From Phoebastria nigripes (Eukaryota > Chordata > Aves > Procellariiformes > Diomedeidae), in assembly GCA_035582835.1 (NCBI GenBank), contig JAYKAV010003110.1, positions 2,702,471 through 2,766,470 on the forward strand: a stretch of 64,000 nucleotides of DNA, read 5' to 3'. The number at the start of each line of letters is the position of its first letter. The first letter of the stretch is position 1. Shown piece after piece: positions 49,872 through 61,500 of this stretch. The notes below the pieces were generated by a model. The model searched no databases, was not told the origin of the DNA, and saw nothing but the letters and a program-made list of their open reading frames with translations. The translations under genes and the position numbers were made by a program.

Positions 49872-52032
49872 GTGGGCTCAGATAGAAGCATCATGAAAAG
49901 AAGGAGGAACAGAGAGAACAGCAAAGGAATACAAAGAAACACCATTATCTGAGAACCTCTGCTAGCCTCAGGTGACAAATCAGCAACTGCTAAACATCCT
50001 AACTGGACAAACCTGGCAGTAAATCACACAGGTGTGCTCCCCAAAAGAACTGGTCTAATATACCATATGAAAAATGGAAAACTAGTCAGAGCCACAGACT
50101 CTAATGGAAGTAGTCAGTATCACCAGAAACAACTTGATAGCAAGTTTTAAGACTGGGCAAATTTCCTGTAGTGTTTGACAGTGGGGATAGTCTAACTAGA
50201 ATTTTCATTATGTTGCAAACTTGATACTTCTGACAGGGGAAAAGTCAAAATAAGAGGAATGTTTTAACAATTTCCACAGAATAAAAATTCAAGAGAAAAA
50301 ATATCAGGACTACTAAACTAATTTTGCTTTCTATAATGTCAAATTTACATTCTGGCACTATCGAGATACTCAGTTTTCCAAGATTAAAAAGAACAAAAAT
50401 TTCCTAGCATGCCAGTTTTATTATTTTTAAAAACTTAAAACATATTATGATATCAAATGTAATGTTACAAGCTAAAATAAGAATGTAAATGTTATATATA
50501 AATATTGAACACACACATTGTAATAAACAAGTCCGGACAAAATCATCGAAATAAAATATTTTATCATATCAAAACCATACATTTTTGAAATGAGTTGAGA
50601 ATATTGTTGGACTCTCATTTCTATTCTTATTATTCAGAAGTTATCAAAATAAGCTGCTCCCACAAAACTTTTTTATTGCACTAAAACTGCATTTTTATCT
50701 TTTATAGAGAAATCTGTTCCATCAAAAATATTTTAACCAGTTTTAGTCTGGAAACAGATGAGTTCATGTAATCTGCCGGAACATGTTACAGAGCCTGCAG
50801 AGGGTTTGAACGATTAGTTTCTGTGGCTGGGAAGCCTTGACTCTTCATTTTGTGCTTAGAGTTTTGGTTCTACTCCTTGAATACCAACAGAATGATCAGG
50901 GTGTTGGTCCATCACGTGCACCTAGGGCCTCAGGGGCTAAGAATGATCGTGAGTTACATAGTGAAAGCACACAGGTGACAAACCATAGAAAGGAAATGCA
51001 TGCAAGAGCTGAGACAAAAGGTCTCCTGAATAAAGATTAAGATGGAACAGGGCCATTTCAAACCTGTGTTGCTCCTTTCTCTGTCTAAATCTAATCAATA
51101 TGCAGCATAAGTAGTAATATTACTAGCCACATATTCCCTCTTCATTCTGTAAATGCTGAGATACAGAAGACAGGCCAGCTTAATTAAATGCTGCCATCAA
51201 AAAAGAGTAACATTTACCTCTCCTTCTGCAGCTTGTCTGTGGAATAAATTATGTATCTTCAAGTCTAAACTTTGCCTGGTCTTTAAATATACTTGCCCAA
51301 AGATACCACTAAACACTAACATTGGCCTTGGTCTCAACACTGTTATATCTGTGCAGTGGCCAAAGCTCCTGTGCCAATCTGGCAGAGCTCTGACATTCGA
51401 TAAATTGATGCTTACCTTAGTTGATTTGGGAGAAACTTATTTCACCAGAGGTGAATTCCACTACTGCAAGATGGTCCTAAGACACAGTGTGTGTGAGAAC
51501 GTGAGGACTGACATCAGCAAAACAGACCACATGTATTTTTTTTTCCTATGCATGTTTACTATTATGCATACATGTTTGGTTTTTTTATTTAGTTCTATAG
51601 TTTAATATTTACTTAACCCTACAAGAGCAAGTTGCAGAATATATGCCTATACATGAACATTTGGCAAGGCACATTTTTCTAAATAAGACATTGTTCTATT
51701 CTCACGATTCACATAAAAGATCTCATACTATTGTGGACATTTAAAGAGTTATTCAGGAAAATACCTAACTACACAAAAATGTCTGCTTTAATTTATTGAT
51801 TCATTTTGGACCATCATGGGAAACTTAGGGCCTAAAAATATCTTACCCATAGGCTTTATGTTCACATTTCATATGTACTGAGAATGACTGACTGTACTAG
51901 AGGCCCTTGGTACCTGTTGCTGAAGTTTCTATACTCAGTATTTTTCTTGGATTGGACTTGCAGCCAACTGGTTGTAATTGACTCTCTACTGGGACAAGTT
52001 AGGATAAGAACATATGCCTTTCCTTAAAAAAT

Positions 52033-52075
52033 AGAGGGAGAAAAAGAGAAGGAGAAAGGGAGAGAGAAAGAGAAA
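52033..52075. repeat. 43-nt polypurine (GA) tract
   Basis: An uninterrupted A/G run with GAGA and GGGAGAGAG stretches. Polypurine tracts of this length can form triplex DNA, but no mirror symmetry strong enough to predict it is obvious. Confidence 0.9.
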
Positions 52076-54431
52076 TATCACCAGTATTTATTTTAAGTTG
52101 CCTTCATTTCCAACTTTTCTGGCAGAATGTCAAGCTTCTGTCATAATGCAGAACTCCATTTAAGAGCAGCTTCTGGAAAAAAAGACTACACGAGGAATTG
52201 TACCTAACTAAAATATAAAATTTAAGAATGGAGCAGCAGAGTTATTTCTGCCCTGTAGGGTAGACAGTCCATCTGATATTGCCATAAGATTTCTGCATAT
52301 GAAATGCCAGGCTGGCATTTCTCTTTAGGGCAGTCATTAGTCAATTTGTCATACATCATGCAAACATAAATTACTAAATTATAACTGCAAATGTGAAAAC
52401 CTCCAATCGTTCTTTACCTCAGGCCAACTATTTCTAGGCTAAACAAACTTGACACCAGGCTTCAGCAGCAATTGTAACAATTCCATGAGGATCTCAAGGG
52501 AATTATTGGCTGTGCCATGTAAAAATATGCAAATTCTATCTAAATTTTAGTGTATAAAAAAGGAACTTTATTTTTACTAAACTTTTGCATGCAGAAAAAT
52601 ATATTAAAAACAAAGCTAGCGTCTGTTTACATCAATCTTTCTGCAGCATGCTATATGTTAAGCTTTGGTGCACGTAAATGGAAACTACCACCATCTTATC
52701 TTCATTGATGAGCTCACACACTAGCTTCATTCTCATCTTTGGCACATAAAGTAAACCTCCCTCTGAAATCAGCAGTCCATTCCTAATGGAACTCAGCATC
52801 CCCTTGTTCCTGTCCTAGTGTCCAAATATGAGATTGCAGGTGTAAACTTACTAGAAATCATCCTTTTTTTCTTTAGACATGTGCAAAAGTTTACTATTTT
52901 GAAAACTGCCATACATACATCTCTTCCTACTAAAGGAGTACTTATTAGCATCTTTACTAGTAACATACACCAACACTTCAGATTTTCAGACCCAAAGTTA
53001 AATACCAAGTTGCAAAACACTGACTGACGAAATCTAGTCCCTCCTCAGACAGGTGAAATTCCTTCGTTTGTCATTGAAATGCTCCAACCTCTATCATAAG
53101 ATACGACAATGGGGAACAGCCTGCACAGCCATAGACTCCTGTGATATCTTTAATAAATACAAATATTTGGTGCCACTATTAGGGATTGCTTCCAAAAGAC
53201 AAATCATCAAGTAGCTCAGTATCTCCTAATGCTACATTAGGACGCTGATGCAATATTTAACAGATAATTTAACCTCTCCCAGTAGTGTCCACAACTCCCA
53301 CACCAGAACCCACGCATGTCCTGACTGACTGTTCATCCCCAAGACCAGCTTTGTTCACAACATAGATGTGTCCTTCTCAAAGTCACTGATCAGAGCACTA
53401 AAACCTGCATGCTCCTGCTTAGCTTAGAAAACTTCCATTACAGCTGAATATAAACTATTGAAGCTAATGGTAATGTCATATAAAGACTCGGTGGCTTACA
53501 ATGGATTTATGAATAAAGAGCAGGCATTTGTAACCTAACAGTTTCTAGCTGGATGAAAATAGTTGTTCTTTCGTAGGTGGTAAATGGCTGTTGAGCAGCT
53601 GCTTGTCCAGACAGGCAAAACAAGGAAAAGCCTTTTCCACAAGAGAAAAGTAGTGCTCGTGTGCCATAAACATGCTTCTCACCCTCCTCTATACTGCTCG
53701 ACTCTTGTATCTCAGTCCTCCCACTCCTCCCTGTCCCTAGCTGCATTTCTGGGCCCATAGGAGCTGTAATGGACTTACAAGCTATGTAACTGTTGCATGT
53801 GACTTCATCAGCAGTGGCCGCGCAGCCTCGGGGGGAGGTAATGTAAGACGACAACAGAGCATCTGTTCAGTTTTATTTTAACATAGCAGCCAGTCATGGA
53901 AGAACCATCTTTCCTAATTGGTGGTATGAATGCAAGGATGGCATTAACATTGACAAAATGCCCATGAGCTACACTGCCACATGTGGCAGCGGGTATGGCT
54001 GGAGTCTCTAGAAGTACCCATGGGAAAACTGGCCCCAGCTGTCTCACAGTCCCAGCTTAGGTATTCACCCATCTACCACCGACAGGGAATCAGCTCCTGA
54101 CACACAAGTGGTCCTGCAGAGAAATTCCTGTATTCTGGATAGTGCATAGGCACTTTCCACAAGGAAAAAAATATTCACCTCACACTTCACTTTTTACACT
54201 GTTGGCAAGTGAGGATAATCTGAAAAAATGTTAAATTATGCAGAATGAGAAGAGTTTTCTCTCCCTCTCTCTGTCTGTTTTTTTTAAAGCAGAAACTTTA
54301 CCTCTTCCATGGATTTAACGTCATAATTTGTTGCAGCCAAGAGGTTTATAAGAGTTATGTTATCAAAACTGGAATCATCAAGAAATTGTATCAGAAGACA
54401 CTGTTTAAGTACAAGTCTAATTACTCCAATC

Positions 54432-54452
54432 TTTTTTTTTTTTTTNNTTTTT
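54432..54452. repeat. Poly-T tract containing two undetermined bases
   Basis: Fourteen T residues, NN at 54446-54447, then five T residues. It is a homopolymer that the assembly could not resolve. Confidence 0.95.
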
Positions 54453-57239
54453 CTTTCCTTCTTTTTGTTTCCTTTGCATAGATCCACTTAATCCCATCTC
54501 TTAGTGTGGGCAAAAGCTGACAGTTGCATGACAAGGAATGTTTCCCTTTGTAAAAGCCTACTTCCTCTCTGTGTAGTTTTAGCCTAATTGAAATGTTTCC
54601 CATTAAGCTCAATCAAGGCAGCAATTATCTAATTACTCACTTATGCTTTTCCAGTCAAAAATTGTACAACCAAGCATATTAGGGGGCTGCATACATATTT
54701 ATTATTGTTTTTATATGTCCCTGTTTAGGTTTAAGCAGCAATCAAACATTTTTGCAGTACTTTTGTACTGCCCCTAAGTCAGCTTGCTACTATTTTCTAC
54801 TACAAAGAATTGCGCAGGTCACAAAACCACTTCTATGCCTCCTACCAATTCTGCAGTAGGTAGATGGTAATTTCAGAATCAAGTTACTCCTACATAATAT
54901 GGCAAAGAGAAAAGAAGGTTACAAACAAATGCATTTCATATGAATGGGCCTCGCATGAATAAGTTTGCAAGGCTGAAATGATCCAAGGGAACTTTTAGGC
55001 CTTTTAAATGCACCACATTTATGGTGAAACCTTTTTAAAAAAAAAAAAAACAACTCAAGCAAAAAAGGATTTTACAAGACCTCCATAAAAACACACCTTC
55101 TGTACGTCTAGGCATATTCTTTAGAAAGATCCCTGAAATCAAGAGTATCAACACTGCAGGTGATCTATATTCTTTATGGCAGTAAATTAATTGCATGTCT
55201 CATTTAAAGAACCATGAGGTCATCAATGATTAATTTTTTATTGAAGTACAACATAAGTTACACTACATATATGTACACTATGCCAGCACTGGTTGGCTGC
55301 CTAGTTCTTGCTCTATATATAGACAGCTATCATTTTTTTATTTCTCTGAATAAAAATACTTGTTATTGATAAATTATTTTTAAAAAAATTAAGAAACTTT
55401 TTAATGCATGATACTTTGTTTCAGAATGCTTCATTGCTCTTAAAGGCAGGAACAGAATTGTATTAAAGTATCTTTACACAATCTGTATACTATGCAATAC
55501 TTTCTGGTTGGAATTAGTTTTACTGATGCAAATTATCTTTTCAAAACTGACTTGTGACTTTAGACACTACAGTTCCTAGGTTCATAACCTAATACACCAT
55601 ATGGTAACAGCTACCATTTTCAGAATGGTGCTGAGCAACCATCCATTGAAACGCAGACCTCTTTCCCTATCCCAGTTAATATAGAAAGATCTGCAGCAAT
55701 GAGTCTATGTCCCTTTTTTTATGGGCACTTGAATAGCATAGTTTGGATCATGAATGCTTAAAGCTCCATTTGAAGCCTAGAAAGTTCCTCCCAGGTCCAA
55801 AGTAATCTTGTTTTCTAACTGAGCCTTCTTAGAGTGGTCCTTCCAACATGTATATGGCTATAAAAACACAGTACTCCTTCAGTAGCCTCATGCTGGTTGG
55901 TTTTCATACAGTAGCCTCTTTTCTGTGCGATAGATTATAGCAGAAATGCAGCCACAGAAAACTTCTGTCCTATGTTGCAGAAATACCACAGCTTTGACTG
56001 TTCACATAAGGCCTCCTGCAATGCGTGACAAAGACAACTGAAAGCTTCCTTTTAACTTCATGTGGTCCATAAACAGAAGGGGAAGTCTTTTTATAACATT
56101 TAACAGTGTAAGAATAAAAGGACTGGACATGCCAGCTAAACACTTGCTGTTTCCCCCAGACGGTATGTAGGAGGGCAGGAGACCCACCCCGCACTCTCAC
56201 CCTCACGCCAGTCCCTGCCTGGGGAGACACTGTGCTCATGCGCAAGGCAACAGCAGTGATCTCTGTGGCAGGTCATCCTCAGCCTTCCCGCAGGGGTTTT
56301 GCCTTCATCTGCAGAACATCAGCCAGTTCAAGCACATTCACCCTCTCCTCCTGCCCAGGCCGCATCCAGATTGTGCCCATCAAAGACAAGAACTTAGTAC
56401 TTCTTTCAAGTTTCCAGTTACGTTATCAGTAAAGACTACTTAAAAGTATGGGAGTATTTAATCATTTTAAAAAGGAGGAAGTAAGTAGTACCAAAAATGA
56501 ACGTTCAATGAAAACAAAATTAGACAAAATCTCCCTATTAAAACTTATCAGTCAGGCTGTAAGAATTAATGTTACAGAGCATGATGCTAGAATTACAATT
56601 GTATTATCCCCTGTGCATGAGACACGCGACGTGTGCATGGGTTTAAAGCACACACACACAGAGCAAGTCTGGAAACACTTAGCAGTGACAGCCTGCACTA
56701 GTGTGTAGGAAACCTATCTTTAATTTCTAGACCCAGGACATCTGGGACAAAAGTAGAACTAAATTATGTTCATCACATGGGTGCCCTTTATTAACTTGCA
56801 GACTATAATACTTTTTTGTCATAATGTTATGAACATATTCTGTTGTCTACTTTTCAAAGTGAAAATGTTCATTCTTAGTAGAAAGGATAATTTTACAGGA
56901 AAAAATAAGTAATTTCAGACTTATGTTTTCATAGTTAGAACGTAAATGGATACTTATACAATATTTCATAAATTCATGAAATGCACTATTTCTCCCACCA
57001 CCTGACTGTGATACACAGTTGTTTCATATACATTATCAACAAAAATACAGCTGCCTGGAGTTTCTGGAAGATATATGTATATAGCACACACTCACACCCC
57101 ATATACATGGAGGTAATATCCATGTGAAAAATTGGGGAGGTACGTGATACCCATGACTGCATCACCTGCCCACTTATCCAGCTCCCTGGGAGTTATTCTA
57201 ACATTCCAAAGTCCTGAGCAGCTTCAAACAGCTGCCACT

Positions 57240-57275
57240 GGGGGGGGGGTGGGGGGGGGGGGGGGGAGGGGAAGG
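57240..57275. repeat. G-rich tract, G-quadruplex-prone
   Basis: About 36 bases of G broken only by one T and one A. On this strand it could fold into G-quadruplexes. The true length is uncertain because such runs are poorly sequenced. Confidence 0.92.
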
Positions 57276-58400
57276 ACGGAATGGAAAATAGCCCCAAACC
57301 TCTGAATAAGACAGTGAAACGCTTCTCCTTTTCCTCTTCTCTTACCTCTCCACAAAATATTCCCCTAAATAAGCCATGAACAACCCCCATCTGAACTACG
57401 AGCTAAACAAAGCCAATTTTGAACTCAATTTTGAGCTTCTACCTGTAGAAATGGTACAACTCCAAAGTCCAGCCCTTTCCCCGATGAGGTTTAACATCAG
57501 GGTGGTACTGACTAAAAAGATTTCTTCTAATAACTGCAGCTATGATGAGCAGTTCCAATTTTAAAAAGCATTGAAAGATTCAGAATTCCCAATAACCCAA
57601 TGGAATGATTGCTACATCCTTAAGAATGAGTACAAAGAAACATAGTCTAGCTGCACAGAGAAGATTTTAATTCAAACTCAGGAAAAAAAAAACCTACTAT
57701 GAGATTACAATAGAACAACATTCAGGGGAAAACTGCTGTAAATTATACCAAACATACAATCCATGTAGTCCTTTATATTGCAAGAGAAAGACATTCTTAA
57801 TCTCTAACTTTATTAGGGTTTTTCAATGATAGCAAACTTCTTGTTGCCACCAATAATAATCTGGATGGCACAGAACAGGATCAGATCCATTCTCTCTAAC
57901 TGAGACTCCAGAAGATTTCCTAGATGACATGAACAGTGACAAATATAAATGCTTTGGCTCACAAAATACTCTCTGGCATCACTGTAGTCCCCTGTACTAT
58001 TAAATAAGTCTGTCTGTGGAGCAGGTACACCTCAACTTTAATCAGCTCTGGTCCATACATTATATGTTATCAATAAGAAATTTTTATAGTGGTGTTTACT
58101 ATCTCACATCTACCCAGTAATATCAAGTCCTGCAAACAGCTCAGATGTGCAACATAATGACATGAGGAGTGCTGCTGAATTCAAGTGTTTAACTGTTAGG
58201 AGGGTAGATGCTCCAGCAGAGAAGACATCAGCCTAGCATTCTGGTACGGAAGATTATTTTCTTAGTTGTTCATTCTTCTGTCAATAAGCTATCTGGACAA
58301 TTTAAAACACGTTCTACATTTTTGAAGTACAATACTAATCTCAAATAGTCTTGACTCTTGATTTGAGCTCAATACATCTACCACAATGCTAAGAATATTT

Positions 58401-58588
58401 TTTTCACAGCTAGGGTTGTCAAACACTGGAACAGGCTGCCCAGATGGGCTGTGGAATCTCCGGCCCCAGAGATGTGACAATTTGACTGGACATGGCCTGA
58501 GCAGTCTGATCTAACTTTGACCTGCTTTAAGCTGGACCAGATGACCTCCAGAGGTCCCTTAGCACTTACATGGTTGTATTATTCTAGT
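58401..58588 (+). mobile_element. CR1 LINE 3' end fragment, short
   Basis: CACTGGAACAGGCTGCCCAG (58424) marks the start of the recognisable part, followed by GCTGTGGAATCTCC (58448), for the family's ORF2 end (HWNRLPREVVESP). Then comes GCTGGACCAGATGACCTCCA (58531) and GAGGTCCCTTAGCAC of the 3' UTR. The element ends near TTGTATTATTCTAG. It is plus-strand, strongly 5'-truncated and diverged. Confidence 0.85.
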
Positions 58589-61500
58589 AATAATTGTAGT
58601 AGCAATAATGTTAACAACAAACTAAGTCTACAAGACAAAAAGCTCCGTGTGAATATGTACACTAAACAAGGTAAAACATCTTGACGTTTCCTATGAGTAT
58701 GTACACTAAGTAAAACATCTCAAAATTTCATTTATTCCTCTGTTTAGATTTCCTTTGTCTTATGAAAAGGGATCTACCATGACTATGAAACAGATACTAT
58801 AATTGGAAATTCATTCCATCTCATTAAACAATTTAAATGATACATTTGAATGAGAATAAATTATTAATGAAATTTAAGAAGTTGAATTCAAATGTAAAGA
58901 TTACTTGGATATATGAAATAAATCAGACTCCTTTTCCAAAGGATAAAGCTTTGAAAAATATAAAAGATCTGAAAACTGTATGGAGTAAGTTTTTAAAAAA
59001 GTTTTGGTGGATATAATCAATACAAAGCCAGAAAGAAAATGCAACTAAAAGCACATTACAGCTCTGTATTCTATTATGATTAGGATGACATCATTGCTAA
59101 GTAATTAGTAAAACAGTTGATTAAGAATTCTGTTTTCACNACACATGTTAATACTTAGAGAATTTTGACAGTTAATACCAATAGCTGTAGGACAGCAAAG
59201 TATAAAACACAGTATTTATCCTAAAAAAGTTCTTCATACTGCAGAGGATAGATGCAATGGAAATAAAACAAAGATTTATTAAAAATAGCTACCGCTTATT
59301 AATTTTTCCTGAGGCCAATAAAATCTAAAGGTAGAAATGTTAAGAGCGGAGAGGGAAATGACTAGGAGAATTAAAATCCTTAAAATCTTTAAATCATTGC
59401 AAAGTCAGTAAGGCCAGTGGGGATTAAGAACATTACAAAAGTCCCAACTGTACATGTAAAATAAAAGAATGGATAAAACATATGTAAAACGTGAACATTT
59501 TTATATTAAAAAGAACAGTGTTTCAACTATTATTGCTCTGTCTGATTAGCAAACTGCTTGCTAGAAGAATAGTGAAGGCTGGAAAGCATGATCTGTACGA
59601 TTTACCTCACTGATTCTCAAGAAAAACATGATGTCAGGATCCTGATGGTAGGTGGTCTTTGAAGGCAGTATGTTGATTTTGCATAACACAGATTCAATTT
59701 AAAGTGTATGTGGAAATAGACAATGCACATCCAAAGCACAAACCACAATATATTACCTTTGTACACAGATATGTAACAGCGCAAATTCCTCCAAATTAAA
59801 GGTTCAACTGCTCCCAGAGGAAGAGCAGTCTAGCCAGCCCCACAGCAATGTAATCACGTTACAGACCCCAGAGGAAGTTAGAAGCCATCGGGACAATCGC
59901 CTTTGGACTCTACCGTAGAGCTAGACACTGCTGCCAGTAGCCGATTTTCCACAAGCAAGAATCTGTTTTTAAAAACAGCTCTAATCCATTTTGCAGCAAN
60001 CACCATAGCCTAAACAGTGAGATGAAGCAGGGAAATGGTCAAAGTCTAGCTGCCTTATTCATGTGGAACCGTTTCCCATGTTCTCACTAATAAATATTCA
60101 CCCAGTGTAGTTTTCTTTTTGTCATTTCATAGAGGATATACTGGCCTGCTATTGTATCACTTTTGAGACTGTAGGATCTGGAAATTTATTTCTGATTGTT
60201 ATTTCTTTTTCATCTTTTTTTACTTTAGCCCAGTTTGGAATTTTGCATTAAGCAATCATTAGGTAGAGAGAGAAATGAGTTGGCTCCCCCTCTTCCATTA
60301 GTTTAACAGCTCAGGCTTGCTCGTATTTGTTTGCCTTCTTGCATTCCTGGCAACACAACACCCCACTCCAAGCAGCAAGGGTGAAGAAGGATGCTCTACT
60401 GGTACAGTTATTCTCTGGGACACAGCAGTAGGGGAGTCATCTAGCACATGGGAAGGCTGGGGATGAACCTCTTCAGGCTGGAGAGAATTCAAACCACATC
60501 TCCTACTTTTTGTGCTTGTCAATAGCAATTACACAACAAAGAGCACAGCTGTATCCTGCTCTCAGGTGAGACATTCTCAGTTTGGATCCCAGCTGGATGA
60601 AGTACTCACTGTGCAACTCTAACACACGCACCTCAGCTGAAAAGAGGATCAAGAATCCCCCCCAAAATGGTGCTGCTTTGTACTGACTCTCCCTTCAGAT
60701 ACACCTAATTCTCTCCATTGACTGCCCCAGTTGCTTAACTCTCACAACTCTATGCTCTTGTGATACTTGGACACCTAATTTTTAAGTATTGTCATTCTTA
60801 AATTGAAGGCATCAGGTAGGTGTACTGGACATCCTCCTGTTAGGCTAAGGCCTATATGCTGTTTTTCTGTCACCCCATAACTTGATGTTGCAGCCACACA
60901 GAGCTGCCAATGCCTGGTTCCAGCTGTAGTGCATGAGAACACTGTGAATCTAATGGCAGGATTTACTAGAAGCTATGCCTCAAAGGAAGAGAGAGAGAAA
61001 CAGTATTTTGTGGTAACAGCACCATACAAAATAACCATAAACAGCACATGGCTACTTTATTCTGAGTCTACTCCTGAATCTCAATCTGTTTGAGGTAAAT
61101 GTGTGCTGTAGTTCAACTTCTGGCAGTCAAATAATTAAAGAGAACTTTCAGTCTAGCCCTGACAACCTCCTTCCAAAGATCTAGAAACTCACTTCAAAAG
61201 AAACTGCCACAGAATGTTTTCTCCAGTGGCTTTTCATTGAGCTTGGCATAGCAGTCGTCTTTTCTGTCCAATTGTTTCTCAGCTAAAAGCACATCCTTTC
61301 CTCAACTGCCAGCTTATTCATTTAGTTGAGACACACAGCCAACATGTCACACTTTCCAACTTGCTTACAACTCAGTCTTGTAACACCTTCTCCTCTCACA
61401 TGGGGAGTCATTACTGGGGTTCAGTATAAAGTCATATTTTCTCTAGATTTAGCCTCAGCATGAATATTTGTCTCCTAATGCAATAATTGCCAAAGCATAT

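Larger units (their letters stand above)
45036..58400. other. Non-coding stretch, no gene seen
   Basis: More than 13 kb contain no gene or interspersed repeat that I can recognise. The longest open frame of the window (51153-51605, 150 codons, plus) is here. It has no family resemblance and ends in a low-complexity hydrophobic stretch. The minus-strand frame at 53507-53854 (115 codons) is likewise unrecognised. A weak MIR-like patch near 49200-49260 was not strong enough to call. Confidence 0.55.

Noticed and set aside
51153..51605. Longest open frame (150 codons, plus strand)
   Set aside because: No recognisable domain, a low-complexity hydrophobic C-terminus, no supporting promoter or splice context, and a length that chance can give when 64 kb are read in six frames.
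53507..54047. Two overlapping minus-strand frames in slightly GC-richer DNA
   Set aside because: No known motifs, different phases, and no splice signals linking them.
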